Shown here: piece by piece, positions 36,066 to 48,037 of the stretch
Numbering within the stretch: the first letter of the stretch is position 1
How the letters are laid out: each line of letters opens with the position of its first letter
Assembly (NCBI RefSeq): GCF_900113945.1
Contig: NZ_FORG01000018.1
Coordinates: forward strand, 1-64,000
Length of the DNA: 64,000 nt
Direction: 5' to 3'
Source of the DNA: Xenorhabdus mauleonii
GTDB taxonomy: Bacteria > Pseudomonadota > Gammaproteobacteria > Enterobacterales > Enterobacteriaceae
Program-made: the position numbers and the translations under genes
The notes under the pieces: generated by a model
What the model saw: the letters and a program-made list of their open reading frames with translations, nothing else
The model's database searches: none
Told to the model about the DNA's origin: nothing

Positions 36066-38648
36066 ATGCAAGAACAATATCGTCCAGAAGACATAGAGCA
36101 ACAAGTCCAGCTTCATTGGCAAGAGAAGCAAACATTTAAAGTGACAGAAGATAACAATAAAGAAAAATATTACTGCCTGTCCATGCTACCTTACCCTTCT
36201 GGCCGACTACACATGGGTCATGTCCGCAACTACACAATTGGTGATGTAATTTCCCGCTATCAGCGCATGCTGGGTAAAAATGTCCTGCAACCTATCGGTT
36301 GGGATGCATTCGGCCTGCCAGCAGAAGGCGCAGCGATAAAAAACAATACCGCACCCGCACCTTGGACTTACTCCAATATCGAATACATGAAAAACCAGTT
36401 GAAAATGCTGGGGTTCGGTTATGACTGGGATCGTGAAGTTACGACCTGTACACCAGAATACTATCGCTGGGAACAGTGGTTCTTCACTAAATTGTACGAA
36501 AAAGGTCTGGTATACAAGAAAACCTCTGCGGTTAACTGGTGTCCACACGATCTGACTGTTCTGGCAAATGAGCAGGTTATCGATGGTTGCTGCTGGCGTT
36601 GTGATACTCCAGTTGAGCGTAAAGAGATCCCTCAGTGGTTCATCAAAATTACCGCTTACGCTGAAGAACTGCTAAACGATCTGGACAAACTGGAAGACTG
36701 GCCTGAGCAGGTCAAAGTCATGCAGCGCAACTGGATCGGCCGTTCGGAAGGTGTTGAAATCACATTTAATGTTGCTGACAGCCAAGAAAAACTGACTGTT
36801 TATACTACTCGCCCAGACACTTTCATGGGTGCAACCTATGTTGCTGTCGCAGCCGGTCATCCTTTGGCGAAACAAGCGGCTGAAAACAATCCTGCATTGG
36901 CCGAGTTCATTAATGAATGCCGCAATACCAAAGTTGCCGAAGCAGATATGGCGACGATGGAGAAAAAAGGCATGTCAACGGGCATGTTCGTTATCCATCC
37001 ATTGACCAATGAAAAAATCGCTATTTGGGTTGCTAACTTTGTTCTGATGGAATACGGCACCGGTGCGGTAATGGCAGTTCCAGCGCACGATCAACGTGAT
37101 TGGGAATTTGCAACCAAATATAACCTGCCGATGAAAGCCGTTATTCTGGACAATGACGGTAACGTACCAAACATTCAAGAAGCGGCGCTGACAGACAAAA
37201 ACGCCCTGTGCAACTCCGGTGAATTCGATGGATTGAGCAATGAAGAAGGCTTCAATGCCATTGCTGATAAATTGGTTTCTATGGGTGTAGGCCAACGCAA
37301 AATCAATTACCGCCTGCGTGACTGGGGTGTTTCCCGTCAACGTTATTGGGGAGCCCCAATTCCGATGGCAACACTGGAAGACGGAACAGTTGTTCCTGTA
37401 CCAGAAGATCAACTGCCAGTTGTTCTGCCTGAAGATGTTGAAATGGACGGCATTACCAGCCCAATCAAAGCTGATCCAGAGTGGGCGAAAACCACGATCA
37501 ATGGACAGCCTGCACTGTTTGAAACAGATACCTTTGATACATTCATGGAATCTTCCTGGTATTACGCACGCTATACTTGCCCTGATTATGATAAAGGCAT
37601 GCTGGATCCGGCTGCTGCCAACTATTGGCTGCCAGTAGATCAATACATCGGTGGTATTGAGCATGCGATAATGCACCTGATGTACTTCCGCTTCTTCCAT
37701 AAACTGATGCGCGATGCTGGCATGGTCAACTCTGATGAACCTGCTAAACATCTGCTGTGCCAAGGTATGGTTCTGGCTGATGCTTTCTATTACACCGGTA
37801 ACAGTGGCGAAAAAGTCTGGGTTTCCCCAGCGGATGTCACTGTTGAGCGTGATGAGAAAGGCCGGGTGGTTAAAGCCACGGATGAAGAAGGCCATGAACT
37901 GGTTTATACCGGCATGAGCAAAATGTCCAAATCGAAGAATAACGGTATCGATCCACAACTGATGGTAGACAAGTATGGTGCTGATACTGTTCGTCTGTTC
38001 ATGATGTTTGCAGCGCCGCCAGAATTGACTCTTGAGTGGCAGGAATCTGGCGTAGAAGGTGCTAACCGTTTCCTGAAACGTGTATGGCGTCTGGTTTATG
38101 AGCACAGCAACAAAGGGGCAACTCAGCCGTTGGATGTCAGTAAACTGACTGCTGAACAAAAAGATCTGCGTCGTGACCTGCACAAGACTATCGCAAAAGT
38201 CACCGATGATATCGGCCGCCGTCAGGCATTCAATACCGCCATTGCCGCTATCATGGAATTGATGAACAAATTGACTCGTGCGCCACAAGAGACTGAACAA
38301 GACCGCGCGTTAATGCAAGAATCCCTGAGCGCGATTGTTCGCCTGCTTTCCCCAATCACGCCACACTCTGGTTTTGTTATGTGGAAAGCGCTGGGCAATG
38401 AAAATGACATTGACGTTGCCCAATGGCCGCAAGCTGATGAACAAGCAATGGTTGACGATACTAAACTGGTGATCATTCAGATCAACGGCAAAGTTCGTGG
38501 CCGCATTACTGTTCCAGCAGATGCAACAAAAGAACATGTTCAAGAAATGGCGGCACAGGAATACAGCGTGGCGAAATATCTTGAAGGTGTCACTATTCGC
38601 AAAATCATCTACGTACCAGGCAAATTATTGAATCTGGTTGTAGGCTGA
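36066..38648 (+). CDS. leuS: Leucyl-tRNA synthetase
   Basis: 860-residue class Ia synthetase, the E. coli length. The HIGH motif is [19 protein letters not shown] near residue 40. A CP1 editing domain (about 220-420, [13 protein letters not shown]) follows. The KMSKS motif is [14 protein letters not shown] near residue 618. A C-terminal anticodon-side domain ends the protein. ATG 36066 is chosen over the in-frame start at 36018 because family proteins begin MQEQYRPE. It starts the leuS-lptE-holA-nadD block. Confidence 0.97.
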   Translation: MQEQYRPEDIEQQVQLHWQEKQTFKVTEDNNKEKYYCLSMLPYPSGRLHMGHVRNYTIGDVISRYQRMLGKNVLQPIGWDAFGLPAEGAAIKNNTAPAPWTYSNIEYMKNQLKMLGFGYDWDREVTTCTPEYYRWEQWFFTKLYEKGLVYKKTSAVNWCPHDLTVLANEQVIDGCCWRCDTPVERKEIPQWFIKITAYAEELLNDLDKLEDWPEQVKVMQRNWIGRSEGVEITFNVADSQEKLTVYTTRPDTFMGATYVAVAAGHPLAKQAAENNPALAEFINECRNTKVAEADMATMEKKGMSTGMFVIHPLTNEKIAIWVANFVLMEYGTGAVMAVPAHDQRDWEFATKYNLPMKAVILDNDGNVPNIQEAALTDKNALCNSGEFDGLSNEEGFNAIADKLVSMGVGQRKINYRLRDWGVSRQRYWGAPIPMATLEDGTVVPVPEDQLPVVLPEDVEMDGITSPIKADPEWAKTTINGQPALFETDTFDTFMESSWYYARYTCPDYDKGMLDPAAANYWLPVDQYIGGIEHAIMHLMYFRFFHKLMRDAGMVNSDEPAKHLLCQGMVLADAFYYTGNSGEKVWVSPADVTVERDEKGRVVKATDEEGHELVYTGMSKMSKSKNNGIDPQLMVDKYGADTVRLFMMFAAPPELTLEWQESGVEGANRFLKRVWRLVYEHSNKGATQPLDVSKLTAEQKDLRRDLHKTIAKVTDDIGRRQAFNTAIAAIMELMNKLTRAPQETEQDRALMQESLSAIVRLLSPITPHSGFVMWKALGNENDIDVAQWPQADEQAMVDDTKLVIIQINGKVRGRITVPADATKEHVQEMAAQEYSVAKYLEGVTIRKIIYVPGKLLNLVVG

Positions 38649-38666
38649 TAACAGGAGACCCTATTT

Positions 38667-39227
38667 GTGGCAGGAAATAATTTGCGACATCGTATTTGCA
38701 CGTTGTTTCTCGGGTTAGCGGTGCTGGTCACCGCTGGCTGCGGTTTTCATCTCCGTGGCACAACGCAAGTACCTAAAGAACTTCAAACCTTGCAACTGAG
38801 TTCAAGTGACCCTTACGGGCCGCTGGCACGCGCTGTACGTCAGCAACTTCGCCTCAATGATGTCAAGCTTGTGGAAAATGGTGATGCTTCAGTACCTATC
38901 CTGAAACTTTTGGGCTCTGATGAAAACAAAGATACCGTTTCAGTTTTCCAGGATGGTAAAGCGGCAGAACGCCAATTAGTGCTGAATGTTGATGCTCAGG
39001 TTCTGATGCCGGATGGCAGCATTTACCCATTGCAGGCAAGGGTTGATCGCTCTTTCTTCGATAACCCATTGGAAGCATTGGCAAAAGATGCTGAGAATGA
39101 ATTAGTTAAGCAGGAAATGCGTGAACAGGCTGCCCGTCGGCTTATACGTCAACTGTTGACGGTTCATAGTGCAGAACTTCAGAAAGCTGATGAAAAGCAA
39201 AAAGCAGCAGCTACACCGAAGCAATGA
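38667..39227 (+). CDS. lptE: LPS-assembly lipoprotein LptE
   Basis: 186-residue outer-membrane lipoprotein with a GTG start at 38667. The signal peptide ends at the lipobox VTAGC. The mature part ([21 protein letters not shown]) matches LptE (RlpB), which plugs the LptD barrel that inserts LPS in the outer leaflet. The C-terminus is Lys/Ala rich. It overlaps holA by four bases. Confidence 0.94.
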   Translation: MAGNNLRHRICTLFLGLAVLVTAGCGFHLRGTTQVPKELQTLQLSSSDPYGPLARAVRQQLRLNDVKLVENGDASVPILKLLGSDENKDTVSVFQDGKAAERQLVLNVDAQVLMPDGSIYPLQARVDRSFFDNPLEALAKDAENELVKQEMREQAARRLIRQLLTVHSAELQKADEKQKAAATPKQ

Positions 39228-40255
39228 TCCGTATTTATCCTGAACAACTTCTTGCGCAGCTCAACGAAGAGCTGCGAAACCGTTATCTGCTGTGGGGCAG
39301 CGAACCTTTGCTGTTGCAAGAGAGTCAGGACAGCATTCGCCGGGTGGCTGAACAGCATGGCTTTATGGAACATTTCTCTTTTGTGTTGGATAACCACACC
39401 GATTGGGATGAAATCTTTAGCCTCTGCCAGTCACTCAGCTTATTTACCAGCCGCCAATCAATTACACTGCAACTGCCGGAAAATGGCCCAAATGCAGCCA
39501 TGGCTGAGCGGCTGGTCAAGCTGTCAGAATTATTGCATGCAGATATCCTGCTAATATTGCGTGGGCACAAGCTGACCAAAGCTCAGGAAAATAGTCCTTG
39601 GTTTAAGGCACTTGGGCAAAATGGTGTCTATATCAGTTGTCTGACGCCAGAGCAAAACCGCCTGCCCCAATGGGTGGCCCAGCGAGCCAAAAACATGGGG
39701 CTATCGCTGGAAAATGAAGCCAATCAGTTACTCTGCTATTGCTATGAAGGAAATTTATTGGCATTGGCTCAGGCACTGGAACGCCTCTCCTTGCTCTATC
39801 CTGATAATCGTCTGACCCTGCACCGGGTTGAAGAAACTGTCAATGATGCCGCCCATTTCTCCCCCTATCATTGGGTTGATGCCTTGCTGGCTGGAAAAAT
39901 AAAGCGGGCCTGGCATGTATTGAAACAGCTGCGGCAGGAAGATACTGAAACTATCATTTTGCTGCGCACTATCCAACGGGAATTGATGCTGCTGCTGACT
40001 TTTAAGCGTCAGAGCACGACGGTTCCCTTGAAGACATTGTTTGATCAGCACAAAGTTTGGCAAAATCGTCGGCCGTTGCTGACAGCGGCATTACAACGTC
40101 TGTCACAACAGGATCTACAATCTGCCATACATTTGTTAAGCCAGATGGAACTGCGCGTCAAACAGGATTATAGCCAATCCATTTGGGCTGACCTGGAAAC
40201 GCTTTCCATGCTGTTATGCGGAAAATCATTGCCAGAGAGCTTTTTGAATGACTGA
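39224..40255 (+). CDS. holA: DNA polymerase III delta subunit
   Basis: 343-residue clamp-loader subunit, the E. coli length, that opens the beta clamp. The N-terminus ([34 protein letters not shown]) matches the delta fold; AAA+-like domains I-II lack Walker motifs, as normal for delta. The C-terminal collar domain contains [13 protein letters not shown]. It overlaps lptE by four bases and nadD by eight, indicating tight translational coupling. Confidence 0.95.
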   Translation: MIRIYPEQLLAQLNEELRNRYLLWGSEPLLLQESQDSIRRVAEQHGFMEHFSFVLDNHTDWDEIFSLCQSLSLFTSRQSITLQLPENGPNAAMAERLVKLSELLHADILLILRGHKLTKAQENSPWFKALGQNGVYISCLTPEQNRLPQWVAQRAKNMGLSLENEANQLLCYCYEGNLLALAQALERLSLLYPDNRLTLHRVEETVNDAAHFSPYHWVDALLAGKIKRAWHVLKQLRQEDTETIILLRTIQRELMLLLTFKRQSTTVPLKTLFDQHKVWQNRRPLLTAALQRLSQQDLQSAIHLLSQMELRVKQDYSQSIWADLETLSMLLCGKSLPESFLND

Positions 40256-40952
40256 TTCCACTATTTCAGATGATATTATTCCAGATAATATTGTCTCAGA
40301 CGCCAATACCCCAGTTATTCAAGCTTTGTTTGGTGGTACGTTTGATCCTATCCATTATGGTCATTTATACCCTGTGCAAGCCTTGGCTCGGCTGGTGGGG
40401 CTAAAACAAGTTATTTTATTGCCGAATCATGTACCGCCACACCGTCCCCAACCGGAGGCAAGCTCACAGCAGCGGCTGGAAATGGTTCGTCTTGCTGTAC
40501 AAGATAATCCGCTTTTTGCCGTGGATACTCGCGAATTGGAACGCCAAACACCGTCCTATACGGTCGAAACATTAAAATCCTTTCGTCAAGAAGTCGGTGA
40601 GCAGCATCCATTGGCGTTCATCATTGGGCAGGATTCACTGCAAACTATCCATACTTGGCATAAATGGGAAGAGCTACTGGAGATTTGCCATCTTCTGGTT
40701 TGCTCCCGCCCGGGTTATCAGCATCAACTTTCAACCCCAGAAATGCAGCAATGGCTTGAAAAGCATCAGGTTGATACACCATTCCCATTGAGCCAAAAAC
40801 CGCACGGTTACATTTACTTAGCAGCCACTCCGTTGCTAAATATCTCCGCAACTGATATTCGTCAGCGCCATCAACAAGGACTGAGCTGTGATGATCTGCT
40901 TCCGCCATCAATATTGCAGTATATCGATGCTCACGGGTTATACAGACAATAA
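40248..40952 (+). CDS. nadD: Nicotinate-mononucleotide adenylyltransferase
   Basis: 234-residue nucleotidyltransferase that makes deamido-NAD from NaMN and ATP. The family motifs are [12 protein letters not shown] (with the catalytic HxGH-like His) and ISATDIRQR (the SxTxxR motif). About 20 extra N-terminal residues, rich in Asp/Ile, precede the core compared with E. coli (213). These come from the start that overlaps holA, and a later start cannot be excluded. Confidence 0.95.
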   Translation: MTDSTISDDIIPDNIVSDANTPVIQALFGGTFDPIHYGHLYPVQALARLVGLKQVILLPNHVPPHRPQPEASSQQRLEMVRLAVQDNPLFAVDTRELERQTPSYTVETLKSFRQEVGEQHPLAFIIGQDSLQTIHTWHKWEELLEICHLLVCSRPGYQHQLSTPEMQQWLEKHQVDTPFPLSQKPHGYIYLAATPLLNISATDIRQRHQQGLSCDDLLPPSILQYIDAHGLYRQ

Positions 40953-41056
40953 CTAAACCTTGCGGTGATTTGCCGTTAAGTTGCTTACTTTTACCGAGTT
41001 TTGCATGCTATTATTCTGCGCTACTCAACCAATTTTATGAAATAAAGGTGATCCTT

Positions 41057-41374
41057 TTGCAAGGCACAGAACTACAACAATTTGTTATTGATAAACTTGA
41101 AGATTCCAAAGCACAGGATATTGTTTCTATAGACGTTCGTGGAAAATCCAGCATTACTGACTGCATGGTCATCTGCACCGGAACCTCAAATCGCCACCTG
41201 ATGTCTGTGGCCGATAATTTAGTCGATGACTGCCGCCAGGTCGGCATTATGCCTCTGGGTGTTGAAGGTCAAGGGATTTCAGACTGGATTGTCGTGGATC
41301 TTGGCGAAATCATGGTTCATGTTATGCAAGAAGACAGCCGTCGCATGTACGAGCTGGAAAAACTCTGGAGCTGA
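41057..41374 (+). CDS. rsfS: Ribosomal silencing factor RsfS
   Basis: 105-residue protein that binds ribosomal protein uL14 on the 50S subunit and blocks subunit joining under starvation. The core [19 protein letters not shown] and [30 protein letters not shown] is highly conserved. The start is TTG 41057 (reads LQGTELQQF), giving exactly the E. coli length, with AAGGTG upstream. The in-frame start at 40970 would add 29 hydrophobic residues foreign to the family. It lies two bases before rlmH. Confidence 0.94.
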   Translation: MQGTELQQFVIDKLEDSKAQDIVSIDVRGKSSITDCMVICTGTSNRHLMSVADNLVDDCRQVGIMPLGVEGQGISDWIVVDLGEIMVHVMQEDSRRMYELEKLWS

Positions 41375-41376
41375 GT

Positions 41377-41847
41377 TTGAAGCTACAATTAGTCGCAGTA
41401 GGAACAAAAATGCCGGACTGGGTGCAGACCGGCTTTATGGATTATTTGAACCGTTTTCCCAAGGATATGCCTTTTGAGCTAATTGAAGTCCCGGCAGGAA
41501 AACGGGGAAAAAATGCGGATATCAAGCGCATTTTGGAAAAAGAAGGCGAGCAGATGCTGGCTGCTGTCGGTAAAGGTAACCGGATTGTGACTCTGGATAT
41601 TCCGGGCTCTCGCTGGGATACCCCACAATTGGCGAATCAGCTCGAACGCTGGAAGCTGGATGGCAGAAATGTCAGTCTCCTGATCGGTGGCCCTGAGGGG
41701 TTGGCACCTGCATGCAAGGCAGCAGCAGAACAGAGTTGGTCACTTTCTCCTTTGACCATGCCACATCCTTTGGTACGCGTTCTGGTAGCGGAGAGTCTTT
41801 ACCGTGCATGGAGCATAACAACTAACCACCCTTATCATCGGGAATAA
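41377..41847 (+). CDS. rlmH: 23S rRNA pseudouridine-1915 N3-methyltransferase RlmH
   Basis: 156-residue SPOUT methyltransferase acting on the 70S ribosome in helix 69. The start is TTG 41377. The knot region with the SAM site is [13 protein letters not shown], and the C-terminus [17 protein letters not shown] is invariant in the family. Length is that of E. coli RlmH (155) plus one. It is coupled to rsfS. Confidence 0.95.
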   Translation: MKLQLVAVGTKMPDWVQTGFMDYLNRFPKDMPFELIEVPAGKRGKNADIKRILEKEGEQMLAAVGKGNRIVTLDIPGSRWDTPQLANQLERWKLDGRNVSLLIGGPEGLAPACKAAAEQSWSLSPLTMPHPLVRVLVAESLYRAWSITTNHPYHRE

Positions 41848-41883
41848 ATTGGGTAATCTATCACCGTGAATTCTGGCAATGGG

Positions 41884-43857
41884 ATGAAGAATAAACGAAC
41901 CCCTTTTCGTGATCATTCGGCTGAATCAGCCTTGTTTATACGCCGCGCACTTGTGGCGTTTATTGGTATTATTATTTTGACAGGCATTCTAATTGCCAAT
42001 CTTTATAAACTTCAGATCACTCGTCACGAAGATTACCAAACCCGCTCAAATGAGAACCGGATTAAGCTTCTTCCCATAGCCCCAAGCCGGGGCATTATTT
42101 ATGATCGCAATGGCACACCACTGGCAATTAACCGAACCACTTATCAGTTAGAAGTTGTGCCACAAAAAGTCGACAACCTGAACAAGGTATTAGAAGAACT
42201 ACGTTCTGTTGTCGGGCTTACAGATGAAGATATCGAAAATTTTCAAAAAGAGCGCAAACGGACAGGCTCCTTTAAAGCCATTACGTTAAAAACACCTTTA
42301 ACTCCAGTTCAGGTCGCTCGGTTTTCGGTCAATCAGTACCGCTTTCCGGGGCTGGAAGTCAGAGGTCAGCAGCGTCGTTATTATCCGTATGGTTCGACCC
42401 TCACCCATGTCATTGGCTATGTGGCTAAAATCAATGACAAAGATTTAGCACAGCTCACCCAAGAAGGAATTGTGAGGGATTATGCAGCGAGCCATGATAT
42501 CGGGAAATTAGGTATTGAACGCTATTATGAATCCGTCTTGCACGGCAAGCCCGGCTATGAAGAAGTGGAAGTCAACAACCGTGGCAAAGTGATCCGCCAA
42601 CTGCATGAACAGCCTCCAGAAGCAGGTAAAGATATTTATCTGTCCATCGATTTAGAGCTGCAAACCTATATCGAAAAACTACTGGCAACCAGCCGTGCCG
42701 CTGTCGTCGTCACGGATCCCCGCACAGGGGAAGTCTTGGCTATGGTATCCAATCCAGGTTATGACCCGAATCCATTCGTCAATGGCATTTCATTCAAAGA
42801 CTATGCTGCCCTGCAAAACAATCCCAATCATCCCATGATTAACCGGGCTACATTTGGAACATATCCTCCGGCATCGACAGTGAAACCTGCTATTGCTGTC
42901 GCGGCCCTCAGCAGTAATGTGATTACAAAAAATACCACAATATTCGATCCTGGTTGGTGGCAATTACCCAATTCAGAAAAACGTTACCGTGACTGGAAAC
43001 GCTCAGGGCACGGCAAACTGGATGTCCATAAATCCATTGTTGAATCTGCAGATACTTTCTTTTATCAAGTTGCCTATGACATGGGTATCGATAGATTGTC
43101 CGAATGGATGTCAAAATTTGGCTACGGCCAACTGACAGGCATTGATTTGAAAGAAGAAAGGCCGGGCAATATGCCAACGCGGGAATGGAAATTGAAGCGC
43201 TATAAAAAGCCTTGGTATCAAGGAGATACTATTTCCGTAGGTGTCGGCCAAGGGTACTGGACTGCCACCCCGATACAGATGGTCAAAGCCCTTATGATAT
43301 TGATTAATGATGGTGAGGTAAAAACACCACATTTATTACTTAAAACGCGTATCAATGGCGAAATGTACCCTTATCAGCCCCCAGTCAGCAGCCCCATTGG
43401 GGATATCCACTCCGGTTACTGGGAAATTGCCAAGGGTGGTATGTACGGTGCGGCCAATTCCCCAACAGGTACTGCACGCCGGGCTTTCGCCGGCACTCCG
43501 TACAAAGCTGCGGTTAAATCAGGTACGGCTCAGGTTTTCAGTTATGAAACGTATAACGCCAGTAAACTTGCTGAACGCTTGCGTGACCATAAGCTGATGA
43601 TTGCTTTTGCGCCCTATGATAACCCGACAGTCGCCATGTCTATTATTCTGGAAAATGAAGGTTCATCAGGGATGACGGTTGCTCAAACTGTGCGTAAGAT
43701 TTTGGATCATGTTTTACTCAAGGATAAAAACACGCCTTCTCCAGCCACAGTTTCCGATGTAATGGTTTCCAATGAAATGCGAGAACAGCCAACCAATACG
43801 CGTTCTCCCAATGCACAAGTACCCAAAACACAAGCAACCAGAACACAAGCCAATTGA
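41884..43857 (+). CDS. mrdA: Penicillin-binding protein 2 (elongasome transpeptidase)
   Basis: 657-residue class B PBP that cross-links peptidoglycan during cell elongation with RodA. An N-terminal membrane helix ([20 protein letters not shown]) is followed by the dimerisation domain ([21 protein letters not shown]). In the transpeptidase domain the active Ser is in ASTVKP (residue 331; E. coli S330), and SAD and KSGTAQ motifs follow. ATG 41884 is preferred because it brings the serine into register. GTG 41866 would add six residues. The C-terminal tail is Thr/Pro/Gln rich and lineage specific. Confidence 0.95.
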   Translation: MKNKRTPFRDHSAESALFIRRALVAFIGIIILTGILIANLYKLQITRHEDYQTRSNENRIKLLPIAPSRGIIYDRNGTPLAINRTTYQLEVVPQKVDNLNKVLEELRSVVGLTDEDIENFQKERKRTGSFKAITLKTPLTPVQVARFSVNQYRFPGLEVRGQQRRYYPYGSTLTHVIGYVAKINDKDLAQLTQEGIVRDYAASHDIGKLGIERYYESVLHGKPGYEEVEVNNRGKVIRQLHEQPPEAGKDIYLSIDLELQTYIEKLLATSRAAVVVTDPRTGEVLAMVSNPGYDPNPFVNGISFKDYAALQNNPNHPMINRATFGTYPPASTVKPAIAVAALSSNVITKNTTIFDPGWWQLPNSEKRYRDWKRSGHGKLDVHKSIVESADTFFYQVAYDMGIDRLSEWMSKFGYGQLTGIDLKEERPGNMPTREWKLKRYKKPWYQGDTISVGVGQGYWTATPIQMVKALMILINDGEVKTPHLLLKTRINGEMYPYQPPVSSPIGDIHSGYWEIAKGGMYGAANSPTGTARRAFAGTPYKAAVKSGTAQVFSYETYNASKLAERLRDHKLMIAFAPYDNPTVAMSIILENEGSSGMTVAQTVRKILDHVLLKDKNTPSPATVSDVMVSNEMREQPTNTRSPNAQVPKTQATRTQAN

Positions 43858-43865
43858 GTAAAGCG

Positions 43866-44978
43866 ATGACAGAGTCTCAAAAAAAGGTTCCTTTTTGGAC
43901 CCGCATACATATAGATATTCCACTGATGCTATTGGTTCTGACATTACTGGCTTACAGTCTGTTTATCATGTGGAGCGCCAGTGGACAAGATATGGACATG
44001 ATGGAGCGTAAAATCGGGCAGGTGCTTATGGGCCTGATTGTCATGGTAGTCTTGGCTCAAATTCCTCCACGCCTATACGAGAATTGGGCACCCTATTTAT
44101 ACATAGGGTGTGTCATCCTGCTGATTTTGGTTGATGTGTTTGGTCAAATCAGTAAAGGTGCGCAACGCTGGTTGGATTTGGGCATTGTTCGTTTTCAGCC
44201 ATCGGAAATAGCCAAAATTGCCGTTCCTTTGATGGTCGCTCGTTTTATGAACCGCGACCTCTGCCCGCCTTCATTGAAAAACACGGCTATTGCGCTGGTT
44301 TTGATTTTTGTTCCGACTCTGCTGGTCGCCGCGCAACCCGATTTAGGCACCTCCATTCTGATTGCTGCGTCTGGGGTGTTCATACTTTTTCTGGCCGGAA
44401 TGAACTGGAAACTGATTGCCCTTGCCTTTGTGCTGGTTGCTTGCTTCATTCCTATATTGTGGTTTTTCCTGATGCACGACTACCAACGCTCCCGCGTGAT
44501 GATGTTGCTGGATCCCAATATTGATCCATTAGGCAAAGGCTACCATATCATCCAATCCCAAATTGCCATTGGTTCAGGTGGGTTGTTCGGGAAGGGTTGG
44601 CTGCAAGGCACTCAATCACAACTGGAGTTTCTACCTGAGCGCCATACCGACTTTATTTTCGCCGTGTTATCTGAAGAATTGGGCCTGATTGGCGTTCTTG
44701 CTCTGCTTGCGCTCTATATACTGATCATTATGCGGGGATTAGTTATTGCAGCGAAGGCACAAAATACTTTCGGCCGGGTCATGGTCGGAGGGCTGATACT
44801 GATTTTGTTTGTCTATGTTTTCGTTAATATCGGCATGGTGAGCGGTATCTTGCCCGTCGTTGGTGTCCCTTTGCCTCTGGTGAGTTATGGAGGCTCCGCT
44901 CTCATTGTATTAATGGCGGGGTTCGGCATTATTATGTCGATACATACGCATCGTAAATTATTATCCAAAAGTTTATGA
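43866..44978 (+). CDS. rodA: Rod shape-determining protein RodA (SEDS glycosyltransferase)
   Basis: 370-residue SEDS-family membrane enzyme that polymerises glycan strands with PBP2 in the elongasome. About ten helices are visible. Conserved stretches are [48 protein letters not shown] and [14 protein letters not shown]; the catalytic Asp lies in the RHTDFIF-type loop region. ATG 43866 gives exactly the E. coli length; an upstream TTG at 43854 adds four residues and overlaps mrdA. Confidence 0.95.
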   Translation: MTESQKKVPFWTRIHIDIPLMLLVLTLLAYSLFIMWSASGQDMDMMERKIGQVLMGLIVMVVLAQIPPRLYENWAPYLYIGCVILLILVDVFGQISKGAQRWLDLGIVRFQPSEIAKIAVPLMVARFMNRDLCPPSLKNTAIALVLIFVPTLLVAAQPDLGTSILIAASGVFILFLAGMNWKLIALAFVLVACFIPILWFFLMHDYQRSRVMMLLDPNIDPLGKGYHIIQSQIAIGSGGLFGKGWLQGTQSQLEFLPERHTDFIFAVLSEELGLIGVLALLALYILIIMRGLVIAAKAQNTFGRVMVGGLILILFVYVFVNIGMVSGILPVVGVPLPLVSYGGSALIVLMAGFGIIMSIHTHRKLLSKSL

Positions 44979-44990
44979 GGAAGAAGTTTC

Positions 44991-46055
44991 ATGCGTCAGC
45001 AATGGCTTATAATTAGCATCGTAGCGGTACTGATATCAGGCTGTACATTAACCAGCAATGAGCAGAGTGTTTCTAAACCTCAGGTTCCGACCCAGGACGT
45101 TTTAGGTGCAGAACCCCAATATGAGCCTTACCATCCCAGTGCCAATCAAGATTATCAGCGAGATGGGCACACCTATCGCATTGTGCAAGATCCAGCCAAC
45201 TTTACCCAAACAGGCTACGCCAGTTGGTTCGGCGAAGCAGCGAATGGTAAGTTGACCGCGATTGGTGAACGCGCCAGCCCCAATGCTTTAACGGCTGCGC
45301 ATCCGACATTGCCTATCCCAAGTTATGTTCGTGTCACCAATTTAAGCAATGGGCGCATGATGATTGTCCGCATCAACGATCGCGGCCCTTACAATACAGG
45401 GAAGATTATCGAATTATCACGTGCAGCGGCAGAACGCCTGAATTTGATGCCGCAAAGCAGGGTCAAATTGGATGGCATTCAAGTCGCACCTGATGACTCA
45501 CTTTCTGGTTTAGGAACAGTCGGTTCCACTATCGTCAAACAAAGCTATGCTTTGCCAGACAGGCCAAGTATTGATTTTCAGTCGCCATTGACAAACAACG
45601 CCGCTGAGCAAAATCTGTCTGTAAAGCCAGAGGGGCAAACTGACACTCCATCCACTGAGGCACAGTCTCCTGAAACAGGATTTTCTGGAACATCAGCATC
45701 TGAAACACCAGCTTCTGCAACAATGTTATCTGCCTCCGGTGCTTCTGCTGTTCCAACGGCCTCATTAACATCAAGCAGTTCATTAAGTATGAACACGCCA
45801 TCAACCCCGGATACCGCAGATTCAATCTCAGCGGGGAAATATATGGTGCAGGTAGGCGCGGTCAGTATCGAACAAAAAGCCAGAGAGTGGCAACAATCGT
45901 TGAGCCAACGCCTGAACGTACAAGGCCGCATAACTCAATTTGGTAATGTCTATCGCGTGCAGTTGGGGCCATTCAACAGCCGCCAGCAAGCGGTTGAGTT
46001 GCAAAAGAAATTAACAGATCAAATGCACCAATCTTCATTTATTGTTGCGCCTTGA
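44991..46055 (+). CDS. rlpA: Septal-ring lytic transglycosylase-like lipoprotein RlpA
   Basis: 354-residue outer-membrane lipoprotein with lipobox LISGC. A double-psi beta-barrel (TGYASWFGEAANGKLTAIGE, then MMIVRINDRGPYNTGKIIELSRAAAERL) carries the catalytic Asp of RlpA enzymes in NDRGPY. A long Ser/Thr/Ala/Pro linker (about 190-275) leads to a C-terminal SPOR domain (YMVQVGAVSIEQKAREWQ to SSFIVAP) that binds denuded glycan at the septum. It is 12 bases after rodA. Catalytic activity is proven in Pseudomonas and inferred here. Confidence 0.93.
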   Translation: MRQQWLIISIVAVLISGCTLTSNEQSVSKPQVPTQDVLGAEPQYEPYHPSANQDYQRDGHTYRIVQDPANFTQTGYASWFGEAANGKLTAIGERASPNALTAAHPTLPIPSYVRVTNLSNGRMMIVRINDRGPYNTGKIIELSRAAAERLNLMPQSRVKLDGIQVAPDDSLSGLGTVGSTIVKQSYALPDRPSIDFQSPLTNNAAEQNLSVKPEGQTDTPSTEAQSPETGFSGTSASETPASATMLSASGASAVPTASLTSSSSLSMNTPSTPDTADSISAGKYMVQVGAVSIEQKAREWQQSLSQRLNVQGRITQFGNVYRVQLGPFNSRQQAVELQKKLTDQMHQSSFIVAP

Positions 46056-46306
46056 TTCTCCGGATAAATTTCGATGCCGGCAAACTGTTGTGCCAGATAA
46101 AAGCAAGATAGAAGCAAATAACACTCCCTGCTGATATTAAATGTCTCACTCTTATCAGCAGGCAGATAAAATAATTGCGAGCTGGGTTTGGGTAAAACAG
46201 TGTAAACCTTTAACTCACTCAATTTTGTTTAATGTCAGCCTTTTTTTCATTTGTTATTATGTGGCTTATTATTAATCTTTTTCTCACGGATGTTATCTGA
46301 TCAATC

Positions 46307-47515
46307 ATGAAATATATAGTTACTTCCCGCTTGATTAAAAAAGCGACCTTAGGCATCGCCCTAGCTGCCAGTGTTTCTGCGTTTGCCAACGCAGATGATA
46401 ATTTCAAAACCATGATCCCCGGGGTTCCTGTCCTGGATTCTGAAGCCTATATTCTGATTGATTACAACTCAGGAAAGGTCTTGGCTGAGAAAAACGCAGA
46501 TGTTCGCCGTGACCCCGCAAGCCTGACCAAAATGATGACCAGCTATGTCATAGGCCAAGCCATCAAATCAGGAAAAATAACACCCAATGATACGGTTACT
46601 GTCGGTAAAGACGCTTGGGCAACCGGTAACCCGATCTTCAAGGGTTCTTCCTTGATGTTTTTAAAACCCGGTGATCAAGTTTCTGTCGCGATGCTGTCCC
46701 GTGGAATCAACCTGCAATCCGGCAATGACGCCTGTGTTGCAATGGCTGACTATGTGGCCGGCAGTCAGGATGCATTCGTCAGCTTGATGAATAAATACGT
46801 ACAAAGCCTTGGCCTGAAAAATACCCATTTCCAGACTGTGCATGGTTTGGATGCGAATGGCCAATACAGCTCCGCCCGTGATATGGCTCTCATTGGTCAG
46901 GCGTTGATCCGCGATGTGCCCGATGAATACGCTATCTACAAAGAGAAAGAATTCACGTACAACAACATTCGCCAGCCTAACCGCAATGGCCTGTTGTGGG
47001 ATAAGAGCCTGAACGTTGATGGCATTAAAACCGGTCACACCAACGGCGCAGGATATAACCTTGTTTCCTCTGCAACCGAAGGCAATATGCGCCTTATTTC
47101 TGCCGTCATGGGCAGCCCAACATTCAAAGGCCGTGAAAGCGACAGTAAAAAGTTGCTGACTTGGGGCTTCCGTTTCTTCGAAACTGTTTCACCGTTGAAA
47201 GTTGGTAAAGAATTCGCGTCAGAGCCGGTTTGGTATGGCGATACCGATAAAGTCCAGCTGGGCGTTGACCAAAATGTGTACCTGACAATTCCTCGTGGCC
47301 GCTTGAAAGACTTAAAAGCGAGCTATGTATTAAACAATACTGAATTGCATGCACCATTGGCGCAACACCAAGTTGTCGGCACAATCAACTTCCAGCTTGA
47401 TGGAAAAACCATTGAACAGCGCCCATTAGTTGTTATGCAGGAAGTTAAAGAAGGTGGCTTCTTCAGCCGCATCGTTGATTATATTCGACTGATGTTCCAT
47501 CATTGGTTTGGTTAA
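46307..47515 (+). CDS. dacA: D-alanyl-D-alanine carboxypeptidase (PBP5)
   Basis: 402-residue class C PBP that removes the terminal D-Ala of peptidoglycan pentapeptides. Signal peptide ends near SAFANADD. The active Ser is S72 in ASLTKMM, with SGND and KTGHT completing the triad of motifs. A C-terminal beta domain ends in an amphipathic anchor ([20 protein letters not shown]). Length matches E. coli DacA (403). It precedes ybeD as in other enterics. Confidence 0.96.
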   Translation: MKYIVTSRLIKKATLGIALAASVSAFANADDNFKTMIPGVPVLDSEAYILIDYNSGKVLAEKNADVRRDPASLTKMMTSYVIGQAIKSGKITPNDTVTVGKDAWATGNPIFKGSSLMFLKPGDQVSVAMLSRGINLQSGNDACVAMADYVAGSQDAFVSLMNKYVQSLGLKNTHFQTVHGLDANGQYSSARDMALIGQALIRDVPDEYAIYKEKEFTYNNIRQPNRNGLLWDKSLNVDGIKTGHTNGAGYNLVSSATEGNMRLISAVMGSPTFKGRESDSKKLLTWGFRFFETVSPLKVGKEFASEPVWYGDTDKVQLGVDQNVYLTIPRGRLKDLKASYVLNNTELHAPLAQHQVVGTINFQLDGKTIEQRPLVVMQEVKEGGFFSRIVDYIRLMFHHWFG

Positions 47516-47573
47516 TCCCTTGAAAGCCAAGTATTGGGCCTTATATTAGTTACATCCGTTAGAAAATTATGAC

Positions 47574-47602
47574 GCCACGGCAATTTGTCGTTCTGCCGTG
47601 GC
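47574..47602 (+). promoter_or_regulatory. Hairpin directly ahead of the ybeD ribosome site
   Basis: GCCACGGCA pairs with TGCCGTGGC around an 11-base loop. It ends about ten bases before the GAGG of ybeD. It may be a dacA terminator without a T-run, or it may affect ybeD translation. Confidence 0.5.
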
Positions 47603-47621
47603 AAAGACATGAGGAACGCCC

Positions 47622-47885
47622 ATGAAAACAAAATTAAATGAACTGCTTGAGTTCCCCTGCTCATTTACATACAAAGTGATGGGCTTAGCTCAACCTGAGC
47701 TGGTGGATCACGTGGTTGAAGTAGTTCAGCGCCATGCTCCGGGCGATTACTCCCCAGTTGTAAAACCAAGCAGCAAAGGCAATTATCATTCTGTCTCCAT
47801 CACCATCAACGCGACGCATATTGAACAAGTTGAAACGTTGTATGAAGAACTGGGCGCTCTGGAATTGGTGCGTGTCGTCCTCTAA
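47622..47885 (+). CDS. ybeD: YbeD family protein (DUF493)
   Basis: 87-residue conserved small protein with an ACT-like ferredoxin fold in solved homologues. Visible core: [14 protein letters not shown], then [28 protein letters not shown]. Length equals E. coli YbeD. Function is unknown; conserved linkage to dacA and lipB is often noted. Here the link to lipB is broken by the iron-uptake insertion. Confidence 0.93.
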   Translation: MKTKLNELLEFPCSFTYKVMGLAQPELVDHVVEVVQRHAPGDYSPVVKPSSKGNYHSVSITINATHIEQVETLYEELGALELVRVVL

Positions 47886-47962
47886 GTACTGTATTTCGGG
47901 CAATATGCTCTTTGAGTAAGAATGTGCGGAGCTGTCATTCATTGATGGTTCGATAGAAAAAT

Positions 47963-47993
47963 GCTGATTGAGAAAATCAGCGTTTTTCTTTTT
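47963..47993 (+). terminator. Terminator after ybeD
   Basis: GCTGATT-GAGAA-AATCAGC followed by GTTTTTCTTTTTT. It separates ybeD from the convergent siderophore-interacting gene. Confidence 0.85.
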
Positions 47994-48037
47994 TGCAATC
48001 TGCCTGCATACATTCTATTTCAGGCAGCTTCTGTAAT

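Noticed and set aside
36975-38300. 441-codon open frame antisense to leuS
   Set aside because: It is the shadow of a highly conserved gene; the composition is odd (Phe/His/Ile rich) and no domain is recognisable.
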